A stretch of DNA of 64,000 nucleotides from Ceratotherium simum simum (Eukaryota; Chordata; Mammalia; Perissodactyla; Rhinocerotidae), in the NCBI RefSeq assembly GCF_000283155.1, contig NW_004454182.1:728589-792588 (forward strand), given 5' to 3'. A model generated the notes under the pieces. The model saw only the letters and a list, made by a program, of their open reading frames with translations. It was not told the DNA's origin and did no database searches. Position numbers and translations under genes: made by a program. Of the stretch, positions 23,399-35,644 are shown piece after piece (the stretch's first letter is position 1; every line of letters begins with the position of its first letter).

Positions 23399-23956
23399 TT
23401 AAATTTCAATCACCCTGCATGTTATAGAATGAGGAATTTATTCTACCAATTACACCTTCTGCAATTGCTGGCTAAGAAGTCTCTGCAAGGCTCTTGTCTT
23501 TCCATGTATGCTGGGCTTGAAGTTACCGTTGGCAGCGAAGGATGAATGTGAAGTCGGGGAGAGAAAAGACGTACTGGACTCCACGAGGAGAACCTGGAAT
23601 GGTGCTTGCCTATCACCACCTCCAACCTTAATGATGTAGGTGACCTGAGGAGAAGCTGGTACCCTTCACCACGGAACTGCACACACAGACCTGCCCTGGG
23701 ACTCAGAGAAGTCAAAGGGGGGCAATCTGGTGGGAGCTGAACTACCTGTAGACGATCAGTGAGGTGTGCAAGCAGCCACAGCGCCTTACGCCTACATCAA
23801 ACTTCACAGCAGAAAAATGGCAGCTCCTTCACTCCGCCATCCAAATCTTAAAAAAATTTTACTTCCGGCCAATCCCAACCCAGAACAACACCGGAAACGG
23901 AATTCTGGGACGCAATTCCTGCATAATTAAGTTGACACAGGACAAAGCCACTACAG
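23399..23956. mobile_element. Unidentified ~560-bp insertion within the L1
   Basis: L1 sequence stops after GTTTTGGTAATGTAACAG and resumes at GTAACAGGATACTGCATGAA. GTAACAG on both sides (23392-23398, 23957-23963) may be a target duplication. The insert is GC-richer than its surroundings (23510-23940) and carries ORFs of 90 and 115 codons with no recognisable domain. I do not recognise the family; an LTR or old DNA element is possible. Confidence 0.5.
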
Positions 23957-24618
23957 GTAACAGGATACTGCATGAAATGAGTTCGGGACTAGTCCCTTGT
24001 TTTCTCTGCTTTCACGGTTCACCCATTAGAAATATTTCTCTCTATAATGCTTGGTGGAAGCCACTGGTCAAGTCTTCTAGTCTGGATTTTTTGTTTTTGA
24101 GGAAGTTTTAAAACTAATGACTATAGCTATATTAGTGATTTTAGGACTATTTAGGTTCTCCACCTCCTCAAAAACTCAGCCTGGATAAGTTGTATTTTTT
24201 AGGAAATTTTCCATTTCACCCAAATATTCAAAATTATTGACATTAATTGTTATATAATAACCACTTATTGCAAAAATATCAGCTACATCTGCTGTTATTT
24301 TCTCTTTTTAATTCCAACTGTTGTTTATTTGCACCTCTGTTTTGACAGAGGTAGACTACTCTTGGCAGGTTTTCAACACACCATCTTTCAGCTCTGTTTA
24401 TAATAAGTTACTTTATTAATTTCTGCTTGTGGCTCTGTTATTTTCTTCCTTCAATCTGTGGAAGTCGATTGTGGTGTTCTTTTCATAATTTTTATTTCTT
24501 CCTCTGTGAGTTACTTAAAGATATTTTCTTAATTTCCAAACATATGAGTTTTTTCTAATTCCATTTGGTTAATGATTTCTACATTAGTTTTACGGAGGGC
24601 AGTGTATATGTTCTATAC

Positions 24619-24826
24619 CAGAGGTCAGCAAACTGTTTCATGAGCCAAATTTGGCCCACCATCTGTTTTGGCAAGTAAAGTTTTCTTGCAACAGAGCCAA
24701 ACTCATTCATTTATATATCATCTATTTTTGCTTTTACACTGCAGCTGCCGAGTTGAGACTATGTGGTGCTCAGAGACTAAAACACTTACTCTCTGATCAT
24801 TCACAGAAAAAGTTTGTCAACCTCTG
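24619..24826. mobile_element. hAT-type nonautonomous DNA transposon (208 bp)
   Basis: The ends are imperfect inverted repeats: CAGAGGTCAGCAAACT at the left, AGTTTGTCAACCTCTG at the right. The flanks TTCTATAC and GTCTATAT agree at 6 of 8 positions, as expected for an aged 8-bp hAT target duplication. The interior (CCAAATTTGGCCCACC, GCAACAGAGCCAAACTCATT) matches a common mammalian Charlie/Tip100-like element. Confidence 0.85.
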
Positions 24827-25409
24827 GTCTATATAATACTAAACATTTGAAATTTATTGAGACATGCTTTATGGCCCTGTGTATACTGAATTTTTGTAAA
24901 TGTTCAAAATGTACATGAAAAGAATGTGGATATAGAATTCTATATATCAATTAGATCTACCTTTTTAATTTCTTTTATATGTTTATATATTCAGCAACTT
25001 TTGCCTGCTTAATCTATCAATTACTAAGAGAATTCTATTAAAATTTTTTCTCTCTCTCCTTGTAGTAAACTCATTATTTTGATTTTATATTTTGAATCAA
25101 TTTTATTGGGTGAACACATAGAATTCTTACAGCTTCTTAGTAAATTTAACCTTTTATCACTATGTGGTGGCATCTAGGAAATTTTTTTGGCCTTCAAATC
25201 TTACTTATATTAATATAGTAACAGTACTTTCAATTAGTATTTCCTTTGGGCACATCTTTCTTGAACCTTCTGTTTTCAACTTTTCTGTTATCTTATGTTT
25301 TAGATGGATCATTAAAAAAATATATTGCTGGATATTACAAAAATTCAATCTGAAAATTGTTATCAGTAAACTAGAGAACTCAGTTTATAATTATTCAAAT
25401 TACTGATAT

Positions 25410-26670
25410 ATTTAGATCTATTTTTCCCAAGTGAGTTTTGTACTTTGTATTTTTACCACCATTTCTATATTTCTTTGCTCTTTTTCTTTAGTTTTGATTT
25501 GATTAAATTTATAATTCCATTTTCCCCTCTTCTTCTCTTAAAGTCATATATTGTATTTTTTTTTTAACACTGTGCCTAAAATTTCATTCAGACTCAAACA
25601 TTAAGGAGAGCTACAATAAAATTATAGCCATAATCTTGTCTGCAAACATTATGCAAAGATTGAGAGTGACACCTTTCCAGTGTAAGTTTGGAGTGACACA
25701 TGCCTTATACAGCAAAGCACAAATTCCTTGTTGTGTGGGGCATGGTGTGTGAACCACATTTCCATCCACAGTTACTTACATCGATAGCACAAAATACAAA
25801 CATTGCTACCTATTATCTGCCGATTATCACTCTATTACTATACATGATTTAAATTTGGATCCGCTCTTTAGAAACAAGACCTCACATCCAGTGCAGAGGG
25901 AAAGTCTTCCTCTAAAAATGTCTATCTCTTTGATAAATCTCGATTTTATCCCACTACCAAGCGAAAATAGCCAAACTGTGAACAGTTGCCTCAGTTAAAA
26001 TGACCCATCCCTCATGTTAGCCACCACCCTCCTTAGAACTTATCTTTTGAACTTAGCTTCTCAGGATCACCTTAGGCATTCCTCAGTTCATTACCAGTAA
26101 GCAATGAGACACATTATGTAAACTATGCAAACATAATAAAACACACAAAAAAAAACCCAAACTGATTTTGGTATAAAATTAGTAATGGTTCTTTAAACCT
26201 TTTACAGACACTATGAAGACAATTGAAGGATATAGTAGAGAGAAAGGAAGAATGATGTTGTTAAATCAAATTTTTCTGAGCCAAGCTATTAAACAGTTGA
26301 AGTAAAAATAAAAAAATCTTAAAAAAGAAGAACTTTCCAGACCATCTATCAGGAATGTGCAGTCCATGTGTCCAAGATGTACAGAATGGACTCTTTGAAA
26401 GATCGTAATTTAAACCAGTGTCCCAGAACCAGACACAACCACAGAATGTAGGTGTAGGCAGCCTATGCCACGGTGCATTCGTTAATTTAGTGAGTTTAGA
26501 CACTGTGGACTGTCTTCCAGATGATAAGGTTGAAACATGAACTACATCATTGATGATATCAGGAATGCTAAAAGATAAAAAAAAAAAAAAGCATTTGCAG
26601 AAGTCGGCTCTCCTTCAGTAAATAGAATGTTCACATGTATACACAGCTAAAAGTGCTGGAGTTATTAAAA
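25410..26670. other. Unassigned intron DNA
   Basis: AT-rich with a T tract near 25556 and an A tract at 26578-26590. The minus-strand ORF at 26261-26503 has no domain. Nothing recognised. Confidence 0.35.
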
Positions 26671-26679
26671 AAAAACAGC

Positions 26680-28800
26680 TAACATAACAGGAATAATAAG
26701 GAACTTCATTAAAAATGGCAAATATTACCTACAAAAAACTTCAGAAAACATTATCCTTAATGGCAAAATATTGAAAGCTTTCTCTCTCAATTGAAAAACA
26801 AAAATGGGTACTCATTATCACCACTCTAATGAACATTATACTGAAGATTTTAATCCATAGAATAAAGGGATGAGAAGAAATAAAAAATGGTATAGCAATT
26901 AGAAAGGAAGAAACAAAACTGGCATTATTTACAAATAATATTATTTCTACCTAAAATCACCCCACAGAACCTACAGATTCTTATTAGAATTAATAAGAGA
27001 GTTTAACAAGATTGCTGGGCATAAAATTAATATACAAAAATTAGTTGTATTTCTCTATGCATACAATGTGCAGGTGGAAAATGAAGAAAAAAGAAACTAA
27101 CAAGATACTATTTATGATAAAACAATTCAGTACCTAGGAATAAATTCAACAAAAATATGTAAGACCTTCTCAGGGGATAATAATAAAACATTACTGAGAG
27201 ATATTAAAGAAATCCTATATAAATGAGAAAATATATTATGTTTATCCACTGGAAGGCCAACTATTGCAAAGATGTGGGTTCTCCCTCAAATAAATGATTG
27301 CTAGGTTAAATGACTTCCAACAAAAAACCCAAGAGGTGTTTTATGAACCATAGAAGTTGCTTCTAAAATTGATATATGGAATTTCAAATCACCAAGAATA
27401 GCCAAAACTACTGAGAAAATGGAACAGAGTGGGAGGGCTTGCTCTACCAAGTATCAAGACATATTTTAAAGCTGTAGAAATCAGTGTAGTATGGTTTAGG
27501 TCTGGAGAAATGTAACCAATAAGAAAGCCCATAAACAGACCCATGCATGAATAGACACTTATGATGTTAGATATACGAATAGACACTTATACAGAGGGGG
27601 CACTGCAGTGACTATAGATCATAGAATGTATGACTGACCCTCCACTAAATGGTGTGACTATAATTGGCTATCCACTTAGAAAAAAATGGACTTACACCAT
27701 TCAAAAAACCAGTTCCAAGTGGATAATTTGAAAGGAAAGCTTTAAGAAGAGAATACAGAAAAATACTTTCATTATCTTGAAGTACAGCAGGATTTTTTAA
27801 ATAAATCACACAAAAAGTATTAACGTAAATGGAAAAGATTTATTAATTTGACTGTTTTTAAATGAAGAACTTCTGTTCACTAAAAAAAGAACCATAAAAA
27901 GTAAAAGTCAAGCCACAAAAGATATTTGTAAGTAGTTCTTAGTTTTTTTCACTTTCTAATTCTTAGAATATATAAATAACTTCTAAAAATCAATGAAAAA
28001 AGGGCAGATGACCCAATAGAATAGATAGTGAATATTTGGCAGGCACATTACAAAAGAGGAAGTACAGATGGACAATAAACATATGGAGATGACATTATTT
28101 GTCAGGGAAATGAAAATTAAACCATCAGATTTCTCCACATGCCCATCAGATTGGCAAAAATTAAGAATACTGAAAATACCAAATATTAGCAATAATGGGA
28201 AGCACCACGAATTCTCATACACTGCTGGTTTCACTATAGATACAACTACATTGGAAAACAGTGCGACATTATCTAAAAAACTGAAGATAGACATGCTGTA
28301 TGACCTGGCAATTCCACTTCCAGAGCTATATAAACTTATTAGTACTAGATGTTTATAGCAGTATCATTCATAACTGCCCTAGATTGAGAACGAAATTTAC
28401 ACTAGTGAAAATGAATGAATTCCAGATACAAAGAATTAAATCATTTTATTATATTGTCCAGTGGAAAAAGTAAGTCATGAAAGAATATTTAGAGAATGAT
28501 TCAGTTTATATAAAATTTAAAAACAGGCTAAACCAAACCTTATCCATTTGGGATAAGTTCACAGGAGTGAACTATAAAGAAAAGAAGAAAATGATTACTA
28601 TAAAAGTTAGTCATCCTCTCTTTGGGGACAGGGAGAGGGTGTTGTGGTCAGAAAGGGATCCCCAAAAGGCTTCTGGGCTTCCAAGAATGTTCTATTTCCT
28701 GACTTGGATGGTGGTGAAACGAGTTTCTGCTTTACTTTCTTTTATTAAATTCTATAAATGAGTTCTGTTCATTTTTTCCTGATGTAGTTTATTTTATGAT
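26680..28800 (+). repeat. L1M LINE, ORF2 3' half and 3' UTR
   Basis: Sense L1 order is plain: TTATCCTTAATGGCAAAAT, GTATAGCAATTAGAAAGG, ATTGCTGGGCATAAAATTAA, GTACCTAGGAATAAATTCAA, TACAGAAAAATACTTTC, AAATGAAAATTAAACCATC, CATACACTGCTGGTTTC, TGTATGACCTGGCAATTCC and TGACTTGGATGGTGGTG. About 2.1 kb, riddled with stops. Confidence 0.85.
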
Positions 28801-28804
28801 TAAG

Positions 28805-29470
28805 AAAACACTAATTAACAAAAAGAGATCAGCCAAAAAGATTTTAAAATAGAGGAGAAGGTTACCAGAAAACATAACACCCCAATAAGAGAAGAGGAAG
28901 CCTTTGGCTTCTCTTACCCTGATGTCTTTTATTCTAAGCTGCAGTATTCTGGGGCCTCCCTGCTCGCCCTAATTGCCTAAATCTGCTGAATATCTCCTTT
29001 ATGACTGAGGGCAACAGGAGATTTTAGTTATTTTCCCATTTATGCAGAGGAGTTACTGTTCACCTCTAGTGAACAAACAGAGCACCCAAGGCAACCTAAG
29101 GAGTTTCTCTTAGTACTGAAAGTGTGCACAGTGGGGAGGATGGGAAAAAATGTGGATGGAACAGTACTCCAGCGTGGTGGGAGAGCAAAACCACCAACAG
29201 TGTGCTTCAAGTGACCTTGGGTGATCCTTGAAGCGAAGAAGTGAAAATCTGTCTGCAAGACTACAGAGACTGTTCTAAAATAATTGTCATTATATGTTAT
29301 TTGGTGACTCACAGTTGTTCCGAGCAGTTCAGTTGAGTACATTCTCCATGTTCTGGAATAGGGCAGGTAAGGTCATAGGTGTGATACATTCACAAAAAGT
29401 AACTTGGGTTCTCTGTGCTAAGGCTTCTCTGGTACAAAAATGATTCACCAATAGTCAAAATAACATGAAA
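28805..29470. other. Unassigned intron DNA
   Basis: No repeat or exon recognised. The minus-strand 100-codon ORF at 29040-29342 has no domain. Confidence 0.35.
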
Positions 29471-29474
29471 GATT

Positions 29475-29870
29475 CATAGCATTTCAGAGCTAAAAGTGGA
29501 TTTACATATCTCCTACTTTAGTGCTTTAGTGATTTCCGAATGGCTTCAGAGAGCCCTTGAGCTACCACAGGGTGTGCCAGCCAAGCATGGGGCCCTGTCT
29601 TCAAACAGGGCAGCCTCCACTCTGTCACCTTTACAAATTGAGCTTGGAGATCATCACACACATGCAAAAAAGGTCAATGGCTTAAAAAAAAAAAGATTCA
29701 AAACCCACCAATCTTGCTAACTCCTTCATTTTGCAGATAAAGAAAGTGAAGTTGAGAGAGGGTAGATGGTGTCCACAAAGTCACCCAGAGCATTACCAGC
29801 AAAGCAAGACTGAAACCGACACTTGTCTCCTTCCTTTCTGTGCCCCTTCCAATGTACGACGCTGTACCTA
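29475..29870 (-). repeat. MIR-family SINE, split by a ~190-bp segment
   Basis: CATTTCAGAGCTAAAAGTGG at 29480 and TTCATTTTGCAGATAAAGAAA, GTGTCCACAAAGTCACCCAG at 29726-29790 are ordered parts of a reversed MIR3/MIR. The sequence between about 29527 and 29715 is foreign to the MIR consensus and ends near an A tract (29684-29694), which suggests a small retroposed insert I cannot name. Confidence 0.5.
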
Positions 29871-29944
29871 ACACCACAGGCAGACAAATCCGAACCAGTG
29901 AATATAAAACGAGGGAGACAAAAGCAGATCTAACAACCAAGAGT

Positions 29945-30035
29945 ACCTACATCATAAGGTTTCTGTAAGGATTAAGTGAGTTTATAATTGTACGTGGTTA
30001 GAACAGTCCCTGGCAAGTAACTAAGAACTGGGTTA
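29945..30035 (+). repeat. MIR SINE tail
   Basis: CATAAGGTTTCTGTAAGGAT, TAAGTGAGTTTATAATTG and AACAGTCCCTGGCAAGTAAC match the MIR 3' half. Confidence 0.65.
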
Positions 30036-30742
30036 GTGTTTACTATTCTCATAAACGACACTTTTCTCATTCTTTCATTCTCTTTACCCATTTTGTTCAC
30101 ACCAAGTTCTCTACCAACTGCCAGCTTGAAATGTAAACAGGTCCACAAATCCATACAAGGACTGAAATCAGTGACCTGTGTTCTCGGGTCTGAGGCCAGC
30201 AGCTGCTGGGAAGAAAATCTGATACGCACCATGGACAAAGACTTAATGGAAGAACAATTTTACACATAATCCTTCTCCTCCCCGTAGTTCTAGCCACAAA
30301 TAGTTTTATTACCATTAACCACATGCTCATGGAAGGTTTAGGCATTGGCAGAAGCTAGGGTGTTTCATGTTAATATTTTTCAAGAAAATTGAAGAGAGAG
30401 GTCTGCTGACATCTGTTTCTGCTATGCTGAACAGACTCGCAGAAGCAGGTCTTCGAGCAGAAAGCATAGAAAGTCAGGAGTCCCAGTTGTGCTGGCCTCA
30501 ACTCCAACTTTGCACGCCAAGGCGACATCACAGACGCTTTGGCAGACCAGCTCTTGTGTCCTGCGGGCAGTCTGTCCCTGTCCCACTGTCTCCAAACAAG
30601 AGGCTACCCCACACTGTGGGGGCTGCTGCTCTCTTTCTCTTTTGTTACCTCCAGCTACAAAGAAGGGAGTTCCTGATACTGAAACACATCATTCCTCATC
30701 TAGAAGCCAGTTGTGTGCATAGGTAAAAGCAAAACATTTTAG
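30036..30742. other. Unassigned intron DNA
   Basis: Moderately GC-rich at 30380-30720, with overlapping ORFs of up to 119 codons that show no recognisable domain. No repeat recognised. Confidence 0.35.
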
Positions 30743-30982
30743 GCCTGGACCCGTTGCTTAGCGGCTAAGTTCATGCACTCTGCTTCAGCAGCCCAGGTTC
30801 ATGGGTTCGGATCACCGGTGCGGACCTACACCACTCATCAAGCCATGCTGTGGCAGGGACCCGCATACAAAATAGAGAAAGATTGGCACAGGTGTTAGCT
30901 CAGGGACAATCTTCCTCAAGCAAAAAGAGGCAGATTACAGATGTTAGTTTAGGGCCAATCTTCCTCACCAAGAAAAAAAAAA
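30743..30982 (+). repeat. ERE-type SINE (older copy)
   Basis: CTGGACCCGTTGCTTAGCGG, AAGCCATGCTGTGGCAGG, CACAGGTGTTAGCTCAGGG and AGATGTTAGTTTAGGGCC are a diverged equine SINE with two tail modules and an A-rich end. AGCAAAACATTTTAG before it and AGCAAGATTTAAA after it may be an eroded target duplication. Confidence 0.9.
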
Positions 30983-31155
30983 GCAAGATTTAAAAAAAAT
31001 GTATTTATTTGGATGATTCCTACCACTGTGCTAACTAAAAGAGTTACTAAAGAATTTGGGGCACAGGGGTAACATACAGAGTGGCTTGCAAGGTAAAGGA
31101 CTAATGTCCAGAGATATTGTTCTCAGCAGGTATTGATTCTCAGTTTTACGTCAGC

Positions 31156-31689
31156 CAAATCCCTTCTTTTTATTTATTTATTTATTTATTTTTTTTTTCA
31201 GGTGTACATCATTGTACTTCTATTTCTGCATGGACTACATCATGTTCACCACCAAAATACTAATTACAACCCATCACCACACACATGTACCGAATTATCC
31301 CTTTCACCCTCCTCCCTCCCCCCTTCCCCTCTGGTAACCACCAATCCAATCTCTGTCCCTATGTGTTTGTTTATTGTTGTTATTATCTACTACTTAATGA
31401 AGGAAATCATACGGTATTTGACCTTCTCCCTCTGACTTATTTCACTTTGCATTATACCCTCAATGTCCATCCATGTTGTCACAAATGGCTGGATTTCATC
31501 ATTTCTTATGGCTGAGTAGTATTCCATTGTGTATATATACCACAGCTTCTTTATCCATTCGTCCCTTGATGGGCACTTAGGTTGCTTCCAAGTCTTGGCT
31601 ATTGTGAATAACGCTGCAATGAACACAGGGGTGCATGTACCTTTGCAAATTGGTGTTTTCAAGTTCTTTGGATATACAAATCCCTTCTT
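31156..31689 (-). mobile_element. 5'-truncated L1 with 13-bp target duplication
   Basis: About 510 bp of a young L1 in antisense. The poly-A end shows as TTTATTTATT(n) then T(10) at 31168-31198. The 31390-31713 minus ORF retains the typical ORF2 C-terminus (IAKTWKQPKCPS, WYIYTMEYYSAI). CAAATCCCTTCTT flanks it at 31156-31168 and 31677-31689. Less diverged than the L1M copies; the final ORF2 codons are still open. Confidence 0.93.
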
Positions 31690-32245
31690 ATAACACCTTC
31701 TAACACTTGACAATTTTCTGATCTGCTTTAGAGAAGAAAAGAAAACAACCTCCTGTCAGCTATAGTTCCCATATCTGTTGTTTGCAGTGCTTTCTGCTTG
31801 CTATACAAGTTTTGAAGCACCCTATCAACACTTTGATTTTAAATGAACAAAGAACAAACATTTAACAATATTTGAAGATTGGCTCGGAAAGTTTAAAATA
31901 TCAAGAATAAAAATGCATTCACTTAAAATGAGAAATCTAAAGGTAAACGAGTAGCATTCCTCACCAAATGGCGAGCAATCTGAGTTAATATGAGATGAAG
32001 AAGATACCTCAATACATTAACAGCCATTGACTGATTCCAGTGAAAAAGAAACATGTGAAGGGTTTATTTTACTTGGGGAGCAGAGTTAATGTCAATTCAT
32101 GAGGTTAAAAGGAATCAGGGAAAAGAGAGAATAAGTCTGATTGAGGAGGAGGAGAGGAGGGCATTAATTATAGATTTAATTTCTGGACAGCACTGATTTT
32201 CTGACTTCACTTGTTCTTTAAGAATTAACTCCCAGTGTCTCTCCA
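31690..32245. other. Unassigned intron DNA
   Basis: AT-rich unique sequence; nothing recognised. Confidence 0.35.
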
Positions 32246-32249
32246 TTGA

Positions 32250-32335
32250 CATTTATTCAGTGTATTCAGGGGCCACACAGTTGGGCGAGGCATGATTAGA
32301 AGAGGCAAACCCCTGTGTTGAAGATGATCATAAAA
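32250..32335 (-). repeat. L2 3' end, antisense (first of two)
   Basis: ACATTTATTCAGTGTATTCA and GGCCACACAGTTGGGCGAGG follow the reversed L2 terminus. A second, better copy lies at 32385-32520. Confidence 0.5.
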
Positions 32336-32384
32336 TCCATGTGTTTGTTTGAATCCCCTCGCGTTCTCTCTTCCTTTTTTCCTT

Positions 32385-32520
32385 CTTCCTTTATTCCGTC
32401 CTTCCTTGAATATTTACTAAGTACCTGCCACGTGCTGGGCATTTTTCTAAGCTCTGAGGATGAAATGAGTCTCTGTCTTACGAGGCTTACAAGCTGGTAA
32501 TGCTCTGACTGGGTGGGATA
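32385..32520 (-). repeat. L2 3' end, antisense
   Basis: CTTGAATATTTACTAAGTAC, CTGCCACGTGCTGGGCATTT, TTCTAAGCTCTGAGGATGAA and GTCTTACGAGGCTTACAAGC match the reversed L2 terminus well. Confidence 0.85.
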
Positions 32521-32754
32521 GTCCATGTTGAATTCATTTAGGACATCAAGCGGACAGGGAGAGCTCAGCACAGAAAGGATAAGTAATTCCGTGTCTCACT
32601 AGGATTATTACAGATAATAATGAAAGATAGACTACAGCCCGATACAGAGAGAGCTCTGGAAAAAGAACATCGCTTGTTTCATAATATAAATCAAAGAGAC
32701 AAATCCCACCAATGGTCGGGATGAACAATGTCAGAGCAACATCAGAGGACCAGG

Positions 32755-32960
32755 GCTCAGCTTCTGACTTTCCTCTCACTCCATCAATCACTTCTAGCAA
32801 GTTCCTCTACATTTTTAAGCCTCTGTTTCCTTCTCGGTAAAAGAAGCATAATCCCATCTACGCTGTAGAGGACAATTCTGAGGATGAAAAGGGATAGCAT
32901 GGATGGAAAGACTTTGTGAATTACAATAAAAATATGACATATCATCATTAGAAAGTGTGA
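32755..32960 (+). repeat. MIR SINE
   Basis: TCTAGCAAGTTCCTCTACAT, CTCTGTTTCCTTCTCGGTAA, AATCCCATCTACGCTG and AGACTTTGTGAATTACAAT fit the MIR order. Confidence 0.75.
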
Positions 32961-33524
32961 GGTAAGTCATGTCGAGTCAAAGCTAGGAATAGAAAATGTC
33001 AAAAGAGACTCGATAACCACCTTGATTAAGTCCAATTACAGGGAATTTGAGAAAGGAGGGATTCACTTTATGTCAGAGAGGATATTTACTTTTTTCCATT
33101 TCTCATCTTCTCTTTCTACAACATTAACCACATAATATTTACTAGAAAAGCAACACACATATGTACCTCAATTTAAGAAAATGTAGTATATGAAAAATTT
33201 ATATTTATAAAATGAATAGATTGTTTATTTCCAGAGGGACTCTTAATTAACAAGCTTACATGGTAAGACAAAAATTTAGTAATTTACTAAAAGCTGTTTT
33301 ATATGCAACATAAAGCACAAGTGCACACATATTCTGTCACACATATATTTGATTGGTACTTGACCAAGTTTTAAACATAGCCTTAAAGCACCTATGATTT
33401 GGCTGTTTTGAAGAATAGCATTTCTGCTAGACTATTACAATTCTGATTTACAACACAGAACTGGATTTCTATCATCTCATAAAACAAATGGCCAGAATTG
33501 TATCAGCAGCATTATTCCTTAAGA
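32961..33524. other. Unassigned intron DNA
   Basis: AT-rich unique sequence; nothing recognised. Confidence 0.35.
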
Positions 33525-33537
33525 GTCTATTGAAGAG

Positions 33538-33792
33538 CCAACCCTGCTGGCCTAGTGGTTAAAATTCGGCGCTCTCAGCGCTTCAGCTGCCTGGGTTTGG
33601 TCCCCACATCACCCGTCTGTCAGTAGCCATGCTGCGGCGGCAGCTCACATAGAGAACTAGAAGGACTTACAAGTCGAATATACAACTATGTAGTGGGGCT
33701 TTGGGAAGGGAGAAAGAAGAGAGGCAGATTGGCAACAGATGTTAGCTCAGGGTGAATCTTTCCCAGCAAAAAAAAACAAAAAAACAAAAAAG
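33538..33792 (+). repeat. ERE-type SINE, long older form, with target duplication
   Basis: CCAACCCTGCTGGCCTAGTG, GTCTGTCAGTAGCCATGCTG, ATACAACTATGTAGTGGGGC and AACAGATGTTAGCTCAGGG. The flanks GTCTATTGAAGAG (33525-33537) and GTCTATTAAAGAG (33793-33805) differ at one base, so it is older than the copies with perfect flanks. Confidence 0.95.
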
Positions 33793-33805
33793 GTCTATTA
33801 AAGAG

Positions 33806-35310
33806 TAGGCTAGAGTTAGCTACCTTCTGAAAATTTGGGGGGTTGTCATATACTGCTATTTTACTAAAAAATGCTTCTCTCCAGTTTATTACCATAATAT
33901 ATTCCATTTTGAGAGAGTTCTTTGTCCACTGTCATATTCCTGCCAAGCTTTCAGTAGTAAAACCTTGTTTCTGACTTGAGGCTGAGATTCGCACTTAACT
34001 CATGTAAACTGAAGCAGGGAAGCTAGCCCCTCAGACCTTGCGACTAACAGCCTTAACATTCCTCTTCTTTGGATTGTCACTTTGTGGCCTGATTGTAATA
34101 TACACAGTTTAATGGTCTCATACTGAAGAGAGAAGACAAAATCACGGTTTGTGATTTATTATTTTCTAAGCAGAGACTTAGCCACTTTCAGATAACTCTT
34201 GCAAAGGCCTGATAAAGGAGCAGGAGTTCCTGGAAGCTCTTGGAGGGATATTTTGCAAATCTGTGCCTAGGCACCAGACAATTTAAAATATTGACAGAGT
34301 TTGAGGTGATTCAATGATTCTATGAAATAATTCTGCATCCTTAATTCCAGATATAATCTGCTTATTTTTTTAAAGGCTGATTTTTCTCCTTCCTCATAAG
34401 AAAAAAAAAAAAGCTTTTTGTAAGATATGCCCAATGACAAACTGTGTTTTGCTGGCTTCCTGGAAAGACCAGCTGGCAGAAAGGAGCAGAGAAAATAAAG
34501 GAAAAAAGCCACATCCGCAAACTAACTGACTCAGCTCTTCCCTGTTCGTGTTGTCATTATTGTTTTTTGTCTTCCTTTTTCAGCTGCCAGGGATTAAGAG
34601 AAAAGAAAAGAAAAGGGCCAGAAGGATGGTCTGGCAGAGGAAGTTAATATCCAGTGCTTTGATTTGTTGGAGGTCAAGCAGCTTCAACTCTTTCTACAGC
34701 AATCACTATAAAACAATAACCAGAGATGTGCTGTCACACGCCATTGTCACATGCCATTACACATCCATCATAATGCCCTTAGAGAAAACCCAGGTTTTCC
34801 TACTTTATATCGATGACCAGGTATTTGACTAGGTTTGCCCAGGAAAACATTCTGTCCAAAGAATTTCTGTCAAGAGGACTTTCATTGACAATGATCGTGC
34901 AAGAAATTTCTGCAAGTAATTTTAAAACTCCCGGCTCTGAAGTAGCCTTTCCACCATAGCACCTTGTCTAGGTCCAGCCACATGAGCCAAGCCCTCTGCA
35001 CTGCTTTGCTCTCATCCTATGTGGTGGCTCAGAAGCTCTTGCTTTTTTCCTGTCAGAGAAAATATCTGAATGACAAGAATATCTTGAGTCTTAAAGGCGC
35101 AAAATGAACTGCTTATTTTTGCTTGTATTTTGGAGAAATTTTGTATTTTAAATACTTTTTAAATAGTCAAAATTCTGTACGGAAAGGGCCAGTAGACAAA
35201 TCACATGGATGGCACAGAGACCTTGTGGGCTGGCAGCTCCATTTGGCCATTGTGTTTTGTTCAGAGTGGGAAAGACCTGGAGTGGCAGGGACAACTGGTT
35301 GAGACGAGAG
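33806..35310. other. Unassigned intron DNA
   Basis: AT-rich with short A tracts. The ORFs at 34267-34832 show no protein character. No repeat recognised. Confidence 0.35.
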
Positions 35311-35314
35311 CTCA

Positions 35315-35440
35315 GGAGCGGGTGGGATCTGGGTTGAAATTCCACTTCTTCCAGTTACTAACCGAAACATTTGACAACTTACTTAACCTCTCTGAGCTTC
35401 AGTTTGTTATTCTTAAGTTGACATATAACTAAAACCAACC
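35315..35440 (+). repeat. MIR SINE
   Basis: GATCTGGGTTGAAATTCCAC, TTACTTAACCTCTCTGAGCT and TCAGTTTGTTATTCTTAAG match the MIR core. Confidence 0.8.
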
Positions 35441-35644
35441 ACTTAAGTTCTGGAACTATCTACCTAAAGGGCTAACGAGATGCGGGGACAGAACACCTGC
35501 TGAGGAGATATGTCCCAATAGTACCGCATGCTTATAGCAACTGTCTAGCAAACACAATTGATTATAATTTCACCATCTTTTCTGATGGATGTTTCTCTGT
35601 GTTACTACATTGTGGGTAGTTTTGTAGTGTTTTTGAAAATTTTT

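Larger units (their letters stand above)
23240..25400 (-). repeat. L1M LINE ORF2, antisense, interrupted twice
   Basis: Antisense L1 ORF2 order is visible: TAGGTTTGGTTTGCTGATAT at 23290, CTTGGTGGAAGCCACTGGTC at 24050, CTGTGGAAGTCGATTGTGG at 24460, CATGCTTTATGGCCCTGTG at 24864, then TTTATCACTATGTGGTGGC at 25153. Two later insertions break it, at 23399-23956 and 24619-24826. All frames are destroyed. Confidence 0.7.

Noticed and set aside
31390..31713. 107-codon minus-strand ORF
   Set aside because: It is the L1 ORF2 C-terminus of a truncated insertion.
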